A DNA stretch of 40,378 bases, taken from assembly GCA_034926235.1 (NCBI GenBank), contig JAYFRE010000046.1, positions 1 to 40,378 on the forward strand, in the 5' to 3' direction. Below the pieces are notes generated by a model that was given only the letters and a program-made list of their open reading frames with translations, had not been told where the DNA came from and ran no database searches. The DNA comes from JAYFRE01 sp034926235 (GTDB taxonomy: Bacteria; Pseudomonadota; Alphaproteobacteria; Rhodospirillales; Magnetospirillaceae). The number at the start of each line of letters is the position of its first letter. The stretch's first letter is position 1. Made by a program: the position numbers and the translations under genes. Of this stretch, positions 24,372-32,759 are shown piece by piece.

Positions 24372-25501
24372 CGCATCACCTCGTCGGGATCGGTCATGGC
24401 GGCGCGCCAAACCGGCACCACCGTCGCCAGGATGTAGGGAAACACGGTAAAGAAGAACAGGCAGGCCACCTGCACCGAATCGATGAAGGGGGTGGGGCGG
24501 AAATTGGGATAAAGAACCGACCAGCCCTTCAGCACCGGCTCGAACAGGGCCGCGCCGAAAAAGAACACATGCAGATAGGCGGCAAGATAGCCGATCAGGA
24601 AGGCCGACAGCGACACCACCGCCCCCTCCATCGCCTTCAGCCGCATGATGTCGGCTCCGTCCCAGCCCACCGCCTTCAGGATGCCGATCTCGCGCTTTTC
24701 CTCGGCGGGCAGGCCGGAAGCCTTGTCCCAGGCGAAGATGACGAAGGCCAGAACCGCACCCGCCATCAGCGTCAGCAACACCCCTTCGCGCCAATCGAAC
24801 AGGGAGGCATAGGTGCGCGCCATTTCCGTGCGCAGGATTATGCGGCTGCCGGGCAGCGCCTCGCCGATCTTGCGGGCGACGGTCTCAACCTCCTTCGGAT
24901 TGCGCACCGAGACGGCGATATCGGTGAAGCGGCCCTCCGCCAGACCGGACAAAGCGCGGAAATCATCCTCGGACAGCAAAATCAGATCGGCTGAGATCAA
25001 GGCGGAGTCGGAATCGAGGATTCCCGTCACGGTCAAACGAACCGGGCGGCCATCATGGCCTTTGAAGGAAAACATCTCGCCCTCGCTCGATCCGCGCAGA
25101 TCGGCAACACCGCTGCCCAGCACCGCCTCGCCTTGCACGGGCGGGTTCTGGCCGGGCGTCATCAGCGTGTAATTGCCCCCGGTGCCGGGATCGAACAGAT
25201 AACCCCACAACCGCCCCTGGGCCGAGGCGACTCCCCGGATGGCGCGGATCGTTTCCACCGCATCGGCAGGGATCGGTTCGTGACGGCCCGCCAACTGATT
25301 CTGCACCAGGATTTCGGGCGTTCCGGCCAGGACCAGCACAGCCTCGCGGCGCAAGGCATGGCTGAACAGCATCGCCGAGGCGAGCACGGCAACGATCAGG
25401 GCGTAGACCGCAAGCAGCGCAAAGGTCCGTCCCTTGCGCCGCGCCAAGGCGGCCAGGGCGAAACCGAACAAAGCCCGCTGGCGCTCGATCGCGGGGCTCA
25501 T
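24368..25501 (-). CDS. FtsX/MacB-family ABC permease
   Basis: The 377-residue protein has the MacB/LolCE topology: one membrane segment near the N-terminus (about 28-48), a large extracytoplasmic domain (about 50-245, containing GYLFDPGTGGNYTLM and SEDDFRALSGLAEG), and three C-terminal segments from about 255 (VLLTLMAGAVLAFVIFAWDKASG onward). The family FtsX domain includes KREIGILKAVGWDGADIMRLK, the coupling helix to the ATPase. It pairs with the ATPase just downstream. The presence of NosL-like proteins suggests a role in cofactor or metalloprotein maturation, by inference only. Confidence 0.9.
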   Translation of the reverse strand: MSPAIERQRALFGFALAALARRKGRTFALLAVYALIVAVLASAMLFSHALRREAVLVLAGTPEILVQNQLAGRHEPIPADAVETIRAIRGVASAQGRLWGYLFDPGTGGNYTLMTPGQNPPVQGEAVLGSGVADLRGSSEGEMFSFKGHDGRPVRLTVTGILDSDSALISADLILLSEDDFRALSGLAEGRFTDIAVSVRNPKEVETVARKIGEALPGSRIILRTEMARTYASLFDWREGVLLTLMAGAVLAFVIFAWDKASGLPAEEKREIGILKAVGWDGADIMRLKAMEGAVVSLSAFLIGYLAAYLHVFFFGAALFEPVLKGWSVLYPNFRPTPFIDSVQVACLFFFTVFPYILATVVPVWRAAMTDPDEVMR

Positions 25502-25893
25502 GGCCCGGATGCCTTGAAGCGAGGCGGCGGAACCAGCGAGCCCGACGGAAAATGCTCCAGCGCCAGCGGATGATCCTGGAAAGCGGAATGAAGATCGGCC
25601 TGGCTGGGATGGCGCGCATAGCGGGCTTCGGTGAACAAGGCCAGATCGGTCAGACCCAGTCTTTGCGCCAGTTCGGCCCGCGCCCGCAACGCAGGTTCCA
25701 GCGCGGTGCGGCGCAAGGCGGCGTCGGCAAAAGACAGCAGCACCAGAATGACCCCCGCCGCCATCAGCGCCAGAACGATATCGGATCGGCGCGGATGAAC
25801 CGGCATGCCCGCCAAAGCCCCCTTATAGAAGCCGGACCGGCCGATGCGCTCACCCGCAAGGAAGCAAGCCGGTCCGTCCGGTTCGGATAGCAT
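25498..25893 (-). CDS. Small membrane protein, first gene of the NosL/ABC cassette
   Basis: The protein of up to 131 residues has one clear membrane span at about residues 39-56 (DIVLALMAAGVILVLLSFAD) followed by an amphipathic region and a Pro/Ser-rich end. I do not recognise a family. The first ATG at 25893 has no clear ribosome site. A second ATG at 25806 (MPVHPRRSDIVL) lies just before the span and has AAGGGGG about 11 bases upstream, so the true protein may be 102 residues. Its stop overlaps the permease start by four bases, which supports it as a real cassette member. Confidence 0.7.
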   Translation of the reverse strand: MLSEPDGPACFLAGERIGRSGFYKGALAGMPVHPRRSDIVLALMAAGVILVLLSFADAALRRTALEPALRARAELAQRLGLTDLALFTEARYARHPSQADLHSAFQDHPLALEHFPSGSLVPPPRFKASGP

Positions 25894-25961
25894 ATCGGCG
25901 GACCCGCATCAATATGCGACTGACTTTCATTATCAGAATTCTAAGGCTGCCGCCGCGCGTT

Positions 25962-26849
25962 CTATCCCCGGCTGCGGGCGGTGGCGATGAAATCGGCCAT
26001 GAAGGACACGCTGCCTTCATTGGCGCGCACGGCAGCGAACAAGGTGCGGAACTGCCCCCGTTCGGTCAGGGGCCGCACCGCCAACCCATGCTCACGCGCC
26101 GTTTCGCGGATGACCCAATCGGGCAACACCGAAACGCCGCGCCCGCTGGCCACCAGCAGCAGAATCACCGCCGTCAGCTCGACCTGACGCACCGCCGCCG
26201 GCTCGACCCCCGCCGGATGCAGGAACTGGCTGAACACATCCAGCCGGCTGCGTTCGACCGGATAGGTAATCAGCGTTTCCGGGGCCAGATCGGCGGGCAG
26301 GATATAGGGCCGCGATGCCAAAGGATGGGTGGGGGCCGTAATCAGCAGCGCTTCGTAATCGAACAGAGGCTCGAACGCCACGCCCGCGCGCTGATCGGGG
26401 TCCGAGGACACGACCAGATCGATCTCGCCCCGTTGCAAAGCCGGCAGAGCATCAAAGCTGGCCCCCAGACGGATATCCACATCGATTTCCGGCCAGCGGC
26501 GGCGGAAGCTTTCCAGCACCGGCAGCAGCCATTCAAAGCAGGCATGGCATTCGATGGCGATGAACAGGCGTCCGGTTTCGCCCCCCGCCAGACGCTTCAA
26601 CTCCTCTTCCATATTCTGGAATTCCGGCAGGATGCGCTGGGCAAAGGCCAGCACCTTGCGCCCTGCCACCGTCAGCCGCAAAGGCTTGCTGCTGCGCAGG
26701 AACAATGTCAGGCCCAAGACCTGTTCCAACCCCTTGATCTGATGAGACAAGGCCGATTGGGTCAGATTCAGCCGATCGGCGGCCCGGCTCAAACTGCCGG
26801 TCTCATCGATGGCGCCGATGGCGCGAAGATGGCGGATATCCAGGGTCAT
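25962..26849 (-). CDS. metR: LysR-family regulator MetR
   Basis: This 295-residue LysR regulator is divergent from metE and is MetR, which activates metE with homocysteine as co-effector. The N-terminal winged helix contains GSLSRAADRLNLTQSALSHQIKGLE. The effector domain keeps MetR-specific stretches: IAIECHACFEWLLPVLE, GEIDLVVSSDPDQRAGVAF, PVERSRLDVFSQFLHPAGVEPA. The ATG at 26849 is preferred because it aligns with the E. coli MetR start (MIEVKHL); the ATG at 26864 adds five residues. Confidence 0.94.
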   Translation of the reverse strand: MTLDIRHLRAIGAIDETGSLSRAADRLNLTQSALSHQIKGLEQVLGLTLFLRSSKPLRLTVAGRKVLAFAQRILPEFQNMEEELKRLAGGETGRLFIAIECHACFEWLLPVLESFRRRWPEIDVDIRLGASFDALPALQRGEIDLVVSSDPDQRAGVAFEPLFDYEALLITAPTHPLASRPYILPADLAPETLITYPVERSRLDVFSQFLHPAGVEPAAVRQVELTAVILLLVASGRGVSVLPDWVIRETAREHGLAVRPLTERGQFRTLFAAVRANEGSVSFMADFIATARSRG

Positions 26850-26875
26850 AGTGCGACGATCCATCCGGCCATATC

Positions 26876-26910
26876 ATGAATAAGATTCATAATTTTCATT
26901 AATATAATGA
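26876..26910. promoter_or_regulatory. metR-metE operator region with two tandem palindromes and metE -10 box
   Basis: The first palindrome ATGAAT-AAG-ATTCAT (26876-26890) contains a perfect MetR consensus TGAA-N5-TTCA at 26877-26889. The second, TCATTA-ATA-TAATGA (26896-26910), is centred 20 bp downstream, about two helical turns away. A TATAAT -10 box for metE lies at 26903-26908 inside the second palindrome. No good -35 is present and its place is covered by the MetR box, as expected for an activator-dependent promoter. Confidence 0.82.
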
Positions 26911-26987
26911 TGTTGTCTCAATATATGCTCGGACATAGCATCTTTGCCTGTTTGATTTCCACTTTTTCTGAAAGCAGGACCGATCCG

Positions 26988-29270
26988 ATGACTATCAGCC
27001 ACATCCTGGGTTTCCCCCGTATCGGCCCCAGGCGCGAGCTCAAATTCGCCGTCGAACGCTATTGGGCGGGCGAGATCGACCGGAACGGCCTGGAACAAGC
27101 CGCGCGCGAACGCCGCGCCGAAGCCTGGGCCTTGCAGGCCAAGGCCGGGCTGGATTACGTCACCGTCGGCGATTTCTCCTTCTATGATCATGTGCTCGAT
27201 CTTTCGGTGCTGCTGGGCGCGGTGCCGCCCCGTTTCGAGCATCAGGGCGAGACGGTCGATCTCGACACCATGTTCCGCATGGGCCGCGGCCGCGCGCCGA
27301 CCGGCAAGCCTGCGGCAGCGTGCGAGATGACCAAATGGTTCGACACCAACTATCACTACATCGTGCCGGAACTGCACCGGGGACAAAGCTTCCGCCTGTC
27401 TTCGGACAAGCTGTTCGCGGAGACCGAGGAAGCCCTGGCGCTGGGCTACAAGGTCAAGGCGCGAATCCTAGGGCCTTTGTCCTGGCTGCGTCTGGGCAAG
27501 GCCAAGGATTCGGGGCTGGATAGGTTAACGCTGCTGGACGGACTGCTGCCGGTCTATCGCCAGATTCTCGGCCGGCTGGCCGGACTGGGCGTGGAATGGG
27601 TGCAGATCGACGAACCGGTCCTGGCGCTGGACCTGCCCGGCGCCTGGAAAGATGCCTATGACCGCGCCTATGCCGCTTTGAGCGGCCAGGGCGTCAAGAT
27701 TCTGCTCGCCACCTATTTCGGCCGGCTGGAAGACATGCTGGACCGCGCCGCCGCCTTGCCGGTGGACGGGCTGCATCTGGACGGTCTGCGCGGCGGGAAC
27801 GAGTTGGAAAAGCTGGCTGCCCGCCTGCCCGCGCCCAAGGTGCTCTCCGCCGGCGTCGTCGATGGCCGCAACATCTGGCGCACCGATCTGGACGCGGCCT
27901 TGGGCCGGCTTGCCGCCTTGAAGACCGTGCTGGGTGAACGCCTGTGGCTGTCCGCCTCCTGCTCGCTCTTGCATGTGCCGGTCGATCTGGCCGCCGAAAC
28001 CGCCCTGGATGAAGAATTGCGGTCCTGGCTGTCTTTTGCCGTACAGAAGCTGGACGAGATCAAGACCCTGAAATCGGCCCTGGATCAGGGGCCGGAATCG
28101 GTGGCCGGGGCGTTGGACGCCGCACGCCGGGCCGTCGCCGGACGCGCCGCCTCGCCGCGCATCCACAAGCCCCAGGTCGAAGCCCGCGTCAAGGCCGTGA
28201 CCGAGGCGATGACCCGCCGCGCCTCTCCTTATGCCGACCGCGCCGCCCGCCAGAAGGCGTGGCTGAAGCTGCCCGCCTTCCCCACCACCACCATCGGCTC
28301 CTTCCCGCAGACCGGCGAGATTCGCGCCGCCCGCCAGGCGTTCAAGGCCGGACGACTGACCGAAGCGCACTATATCCAGCGCATGCAAGAAGAAATCGCC
28401 GCCGTGGTCGCCCAGCAGGAGGAAATCGGTCTCGACGTCCTCGTCCATGGCGAACCCGAACGCAACGACATGGTGGAATATTTCGGCGAACAGCTGGACG
28501 GATTCACCTTCACCAAGGCCGGCTGGGTCCAATCCTACGGGTCGCGCTGCGTCAAGCCGCCGATCATCTATGGCGACATCGAACGGCCCCGCCCGATGAC
28601 CGTCGCCTGGGCCGCCTACGCCCAATCGCTGACAGAAAAGCCGATGAAGGGCATGCTGACCGGCCCGATCACGGTGCTGAACTGGTCCTTTGTCCGCGAC
28701 GATCAGCCCCGTTCGGCAACCTGCCTGCAACTGGCCCTGGCCCTGCGCAACGAAGTGCAGGACCTTGAGGAGGCCGGCATCCGCATCATCCAGATCGACG
28801 AAGCCGCGTTCCGCGAGGGCCTGCCCCTGCGCCGGGGCGATTGGGATCATTATCTGGATTGGACGGTCCGGGCGTTCCGCGTCACCGCTTCGGGTGTCGC
28901 CGACGACACCCAGATCAACACCCATATGTGCTATTCCGAGTTCAACGACATCATCGCCTCGGTCGCTGCCATGGATGCGGATGTAGTGACGATCGAAACC
29001 TCGCGCTCGGACATGGAGCTTTTGGACGCCTTCGTCGATTTCCACTATCCGAACGAGATCGGACCCGGCGTCTATGACATCCATTCGCCCAACATCCCCG
29101 CCACCGATCAGATGGTGGCGCTGATGGAAGCGGCGATGCGCCGCATCCCGGCCGAGCGGCTGTGGGTCAATCCCGATTGCGGCCTTAAAACCCGGGGCTG
29201 GGCCGAAGTCGTACCCGCCCTGACCCACATGGTCGAGGCCGCCCGGATCTTGCGGGCAGCGAAGGCCTAG
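26988..29270 (+). CDS. metE: Cobalamin-independent methionine synthase MetE
   Basis: MetE transfers the methyl group of 5-methyl-THF-polyglutamate to homocysteine. The 760-residue protein matches the full family length with duplicated barrels. The N-terminus reads HILGFPRIGPRRELKFAVE. The C-terminal half has TTTIGSFPQTGEIR, VHGEPERNDMVEYFGE, and the zinc ligands in NTHMCYSEFND (His, Cys) and NPDCGLKTR (Cys). The start at 26988 follows AGGA and aligns with known MetE proteins; an upstream in-frame ATG at 26907 lies in the promoter. No cobalamin or SAM riboswitch is evident in the roughly 75-base leader, so control is probably by MetR alone. Confidence 0.97.
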   Translation: MTISHILGFPRIGPRRELKFAVERYWAGEIDRNGLEQAARERRAEAWALQAKAGLDYVTVGDFSFYDHVLDLSVLLGAVPPRFEHQGETVDLDTMFRMGRGRAPTGKPAAACEMTKWFDTNYHYIVPELHRGQSFRLSSDKLFAETEEALALGYKVKARILGPLSWLRLGKAKDSGLDRLTLLDGLLPVYRQILGRLAGLGVEWVQIDEPVLALDLPGAWKDAYDRAYAALSGQGVKILLATYFGRLEDMLDRAAALPVDGLHLDGLRGGNELEKLAARLPAPKVLSAGVVDGRNIWRTDLDAALGRLAALKTVLGERLWLSASCSLLHVPVDLAAETALDEELRSWLSFAVQKLDEIKTLKSALDQGPESVAGALDAARRAVAGRAASPRIHKPQVEARVKAVTEAMTRRASPYADRAARQKAWLKLPAFPTTTIGSFPQTGEIRAARQAFKAGRLTEAHYIQRMQEEIAAVVAQQEEIGLDVLVHGEPERNDMVEYFGEQLDGFTFTKAGWVQSYGSRCVKPPIIYGDIERPRPMTVAWAAYAQSLTEKPMKGMLTGPITVLNWSFVRDDQPRSATCLQLALALRNEVQDLEEAGIRIIQIDEAAFREGLPLRRGDWDHYLDWTVRAFRVTASGVADDTQINTHMCYSEFNDIIASVAAMDADVVTIETSRSDMELLDAFVDFHYPNEIGPGVYDIHSPNIPATDQMVALMEAAMRRIPAERLWVNPDCGLKTRGWAEVVPALTHMVEAARILRAAKA

Positions 29271-29311
29271 GAAGGCTCGCCCGGGCCATCACGCCCGGCA
29301 CATGAATCCGT

Positions 29312-29355
29312 GATATGGGGGTGGGAATGAAGCTATTCGTTTCCACCCCCATCAC
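29312..29355 (+). terminator. Hairpin downstream of metE
   Basis: A 10-bp perfect stem ATGGGGGTGG (29315-29324)/CCACCCCCAT (29343-29352) is extended by flanking GTG/CAC pairs around a small bulge. The loop is about 18 bases. There is no T-run, so termination may be weak. It also separates metE from the convergent DegT gene. Confidence 0.5.
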
Positions 29356-29420
29356 CTGATGGATGAAAGCAAAACGATAACCGGCACAAGGCCCGGCTGG
29401 GGACGCGCCGGTCGCTGGCG

Positions 29421-30629
29421 TTAGCCCGCGCGAATCGCGTCCTGTATTTTCAAAGCAACCAGATCGAATTCCGGCTCCGTCATGAACGGGCTGTTGGTCA
29501 CCGTCAGCAGCCGGTCGGCGAAGTCGCGCGCATTCGGCATCTCGATCCTGGGCACGATGGGTTTCAGATAATCATAATCCGGCAGCGCATAGGCAAACAG
29601 CCGCGTGACGCCGAGCCCCTTTTTCCAAAGCATCTCCAGCGCACGGTCCCGGCTTATCCGATCCGGCATCAGCACCATCAGGAACGGCCATGTCCCGTCA
29701 TTTCCCGGTGCGTCGCCAAGCACATCGATGCCCGGCAGCGACAAAAGTTTCTGCCGCCGCCCTTTTGCGCATTCCGCCGTTTCCCGCAAAAAAGCCGGTA
29801 GCCGGGTCAACGCCTTGGCGGCAACCCCGCGCCGCCAGGCCCCGACGGTATGCAACGGCGCTTCCAGCGGGAAACGATCGCCGATGGCGTCTTCGACGGC
29901 ATGCGCCGCAAGCCCCCGGCGCAACGGACGGCCATAGGCGAAAACCAGGCCGGTCGGATTATAGAGCAGCGCATAAGCGGCCAGTTCGATGGACCGCCGG
30001 CGCTCCATCGCCGGGTCAGGCCGGATCGTCGCTTGCGAGAGCGCCCGCATGTCCCGTCTCAAATCCTCATCCGGCGTAAACAGCAAGCCGCCCTCGTAAA
30101 GGGTCAGCCCCTTGCCAGCGGCAAAGCTGTAGAAGGTGGCGTCGGCATGGATGCCAAGCGCCTGGCCGTTGCTTGTCGCGCCGAAGGATTGCGCGGCATC
30201 CTCGATGACCGCCGCGCCGACATGCCGGGCAAGGGCGTAAATATCGCCCAGCTCCGCCTGCCGTCCGCCAAGATGGGTCGGGACGATGGCAAGCGTATCT
30301 CGATCGGCCAGACGGGAAAGATGCCCGATATCCAGCCCGAAACCACCCGGTTCGGTGTCGCAAACCACCAGATCCAGCCGGCATTGCGCGACGGCGATCG
30401 CCACCAACGGGCAGGTATAGGCGGGAACGATCACCTTGCGGCGACCGGTCCGGCGATGCAATGTGCGCAGCGCCACGATGAAGGCCGCCGTTCCCGAACA
30501 TTCAAGCTGCAGGGCGTCCACGCCCAGGAACGCGGCGGCTTGGCGTTCAAAATCGCCGCCGCCTCCGACAAGATCGGAAAGCGTCAACGGCAATCCGGCC
30601 GTTGGCGGCAATTCCCGGACTCTAGCCAT
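29421..30629 (-). CDS. DegT/DnrJ/EryC1/StrS-family aminotransferase
   Basis: This 402-residue PLP enzyme has the DegT/DnrJ fold: the glycine/serine phosphate region in ECSGTAAFIVALRTL, VIVPAYTCPLVAIAV, VPTHLGGRQAE, the cofactor Asp in VIEDAAQSFG (D144) and the Schiff-base lysine in FYSFAAGKGLTLYEGG (K173). Members usually aminate keto-sugars on nucleotides, but no nucleotide-sugar enzyme or glycosyltransferase is nearby, so another carbonyl substrate is possible. Its ATG (30629) overlaps the stop of the small transporter gene, and it is the last gene of the nine-gene operon. Confidence 0.9.
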   Translation of the reverse strand: MARVRELPPTAGLPLTLSDLVGGGGDFERQAAAFLGVDALQLECSGTAAFIVALRTLHRRTGRRKVIVPAYTCPLVAIAVAQCRLDLVVCDTEPGGFGLDIGHLSRLADRDTLAIVPTHLGGRQAELGDIYALARHVGAAVIEDAAQSFGATSNGQALGIHADATFYSFAAGKGLTLYEGGLLFTPDEDLRRDMRALSQATIRPDPAMERRRSIELAAYALLYNPTGLVFAYGRPLRRGLAAHAVEDAIGDRFPLEAPLHTVGAWRRGVAAKALTRLPAFLRETAECAKGRRQKLLSLPGIDVLGDAPGNDGTWPFLMVLMPDRISRDRALEMLWKKGLGVTRLFAYALPDYDYLKPIVPRIEMPNARDFADRLLTVTNSPFMTEPEFDLVALKIQDAIRAG

Positions 30630-31026
30630 GGGCCTTCGTCGCACTCGCTTTCGGCTCCTCGCCCCCCTCGCTGAAGGCCAGGCAGACGATGCCGACCAGA
30701 ATCAGCGCCGCGCCGATGATATGCGTCTGTTTCAGATGATCGCCGAACAATGGCACGGCGATCAGCATCACCGTCAGCACTTCCATATGCGAGGCCGCAA
30801 AGGCCGGACCGATGGGCGCATGCTTCAGCAGAGTCATCCAACTGAAGAAGGCGCCAAGATAGCTGAGAATGGCGAAATAAACCCAGGGCTGGCTGAAGAT
30901 CCGGGCAAGCCAGCCAAGATCGGCTGACACCGGCAACGCCGCCATGGCGGTGTATTTGAAGCTGACCTGCGCCAGCGTATCGAAGGCGAGGAGCACGATA
31001 AATCCGATGAGGTAAAACCGGCGCAT
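30622..31026 (-). CDS. SMR/EamA-type half-size membrane protein, subunit 2
   Basis: The 134-residue protein has four membrane segments (starting RRFYLIGFIVLLAFDTLAQ) and the SMR/EamA half-domain layout, ending with a soluble charged tail (EGGEEPKASATKAHG). It resembles the ArnE/ArnF and EmrE-like proteins. Its start overlaps the stop of the preceding, related gene by four bases, so the two probably form a heterodimer. There is no EmrE-type glutamate in the first helix; FDTLAQVSFK has an Asp in the equivalent area. Confidence 0.84.
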   Translation of the reverse strand: MRRFYLIGFIVLLAFDTLAQVSFKYTAMAALPVSADLGWLARIFSQPWVYFAILSYLGAFFSWMTLLKHAPIGPAFAASHMEVLTVMLIAVPLFGDHLKQTHIIGAALILVGIVCLAFSEGGEEPKASATKAHG

Positions 31027-31376
31027 CAATCCATTCCCACGACGGCGACCCCTAGGGCGATCAGCAAAATACCGCAGACCCGCAGGGGCGTCAGACTTTC
31101 CTTGAAGAAGAACCGGCCGGCCAGCATCACGACGACGATGTTGATCGAGCCCAGCAGCACGCCCTCCGACAACGGCACGAAGGACAGGAAGGCGAGCCAC
31201 ATCAGGAACTCGGCAATATAAAAACCGATGCCGAGCCACAGCCACGGACGCGATGCCATAGCGCGCCAACGGGCGAGGCCGTCCCCTTCCGCCACGGCGG
31301 CGGCTTTGAAGGCAAGTTGCCCGAACGTGTCGCAAAGCACGTTCAGGACCCAAAAGACAATTACGATGCTGGACAA
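31026..31376 (-). CDS. SMR/EamA-type half-size membrane protein, subunit 1
   Basis: The 116-residue protein has four membrane segments. The first contains FWVLNVLCDTFGQLAFK, closely similar to the FDTLAQVSFK motif of its neighbour, and the third EGVLLGSINIVVVMLAG. Paired four-span proteins of this kind include ArnE/ArnF, which flip undecaprenyl-phosphate-aminoarabinose, and paired SMR exporters. It starts 6 bp after the response-regulator stop, in the same operon. The substrate is unknown. Confidence 0.84.
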   Translation of the reverse strand: MSSIVIVFWVLNVLCDTFGQLAFKAAAVAEGDGLARWRAMASRPWLWLGIGFYIAEFLMWLAFLSFVPLSEGVLLGSINIVVVMLAGRFFFKESLTPLRVCGILLIALGVAVVGMD

Positions 31377-31382
31377 TTTCGA

Positions 31383-32759
31383 TTACTCAACATGGCGTTT
31401 GATGGTGATACCCAGCTTCTTGACTCGATGCCAGAAGCTGCGTTCGCTGATCCCGAGCCGTTCAGCGGCCCGGGCCTGTACGCCGCCATTTTCACGCAAA
31501 GCCTCCGTGATGAAATCCCGCTCCAGCCGTTCAAGCTCGGCGTCGAGATCGGGCGGAACAGACCGTTTCCCAGGAACCGTCTGTGGCGAATCGAAAATAT
31601 AAGGCGGCAGATCCGTCACGTCGATTTCAGAGCCATGGGCCACGATCACCGACCGTTCAACGCAGTTTTGCAACTCGCGGATATTGCCGGGCCAGTCATA
31701 GGCTTCCATGGCCCGAAGCGCTGCCGGCGTAAAGCGTTCGATGCGTTTGCCCATATCCTGGGTCTGGCGGGCCAGAAAATGGTTCGCCAAAAGCGGGACA
31801 TCGCCGGGACGCTCGCGCAGCGACGGGATATGGATCGGAAAAACATTCAGACGATAGAACAGGTCTTCGCGGAAATTGCCGTCTTGGGCCTCCTGGCGAA
31901 GATTCTTGTGGGTCGCGGCGACGAAACGCACATCGACCTGCACGCTCTTCGTCGCGCCGACCGGCTCGAAGGTCTGTTCCTGAATCGCGCGCAACACCTT
32001 GGCTTGAAGCGCCATCGGCATGTCGCCGATCTCGTCCAGAAACAAGGTGCCGCCGTCAGCCGCCTGGAACCGCCCCTCTCTATTGGTGATCGCGCCGGTA
32101 AAAGCGCCTTTCACATGGCCGAACAATTCGCTTTCGAGCAGGGCCTCAGGGATCGCCGCGCAATTGACCGCGACAAAGGATTTGCGGCTTCGCGGCGAAT
32201 TGAAATGGATGGCGCGTGCGACCAGCTCTTTGCCGGTTCCGCTTTCGCCTTGCAACAACACCGTGGCCCGGCTGGCGCAGACTTCGGTGATCTGACGCAG
32301 AGCCGCATGAAAGCTGGGACTCTCGCCGATCAACTCGTTGAAATCATAGCGCACACCCAGTTCCTCTCGCAGCCGAGACGCTTCCGCCTCCACCTCGCGC
32401 AGCTTCAAGGCGCGCTGGATCGTGGCAACGACGTCGTCGATCTCGAAAGGCTTGGAGATGTAGTCGAAGGCGCCTTCCTTGACAAGCTGGACCGCATCGC
32501 GAACCGACGCATAAGCCGTCATGATAATCACCGGAAGATCGCCCCTGGTCTTGCGCACATACTGGAGAAGTTCGGCGCCGGTCATGCCCGGCATGCGCAG
32601 ATCGGTCAGGACAAGATCGATACCGCCTTCGTCCAAGCGTTCGACCGCCTGTTCGACCCGGCTGACGGCTTCGGCCTCAAAGCCATGCTGTTCGAGCGCA
32701 ACGGCGGCAACTTCGGCCAGACGCGCCTCATCGTCCACGACAAGAATCCTCGCCATCAT
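31383..32759 (-). CDS. Sigma-54-dependent NtrC-family response regulator
   Basis: The 458-residue protein has a receiver domain (about 4-118) with the phospho-acceptor D53 in LVLTDLRMPGM and the KPFEIDD loop. An AAA+ domain (about 142-375) follows, with Walker A GESGTGKE, the sigma-54 contact loop GAFTGA at 218-223 and GGTLFLDEIGDMP. A Fis-type HTH closes the protein (NGGVQARAAERLGISERSFW). All elements needed to activate RNA polymerase-sigma-54 are present. It is coupled to the kinase gene by a four-base overlap. Its likely targets are the sigma-54 elements at 38300-38315 and 38537-38552. Confidence 0.96.
   Translation of the reverse strand: MMARILVVDDEARLAEVAAVALEQHGFEAEAVSRVEQAVERLDEGGIDLVLTDLRMPGMTGAELLQYVRKTRGDLPVIIMTAYASVRDAVQLVKEGAFDYISKPFEIDDVVATIQRALKLREVEAEASRLREELGVRYDFNELIGESPSFHAALRQITEVCASRATVLLQGESGTGKELVARAIHFNSPRSRKSFVAVNCAAIPEALLESELFGHVKGAFTGAITNREGRFQAADGGTLFLDEIGDMPMALQAKVLRAIQEQTFEPVGATKSVQVDVRFVAATHKNLRQEAQDGNFREDLFYRLNVFPIHIPSLRERPGDVPLLANHFLARQTQDMGKRIERFTPAALRAMEAYDWPGNIRELQNCVERSVIVAHGSEIDVTDLPPYIFDSPQTVPGKRSVPPDLDAELERLERDFITEALRENGGVQARAAERLGISERSFWHRVKKLGITIKRHVE

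Noticed and set aside
26911..26987. Riboswitch in the metE leader
   Set aside because: The leader is only about 75 bases with one small hairpin and lacks cobalamin or SAM riboswitch hallmarks; MetR sites explain control.
27525..29228. 567-codon minus-strand open frame inside metE
   Set aside because: It lies fully within a confirmed metE gene and shows no domain.
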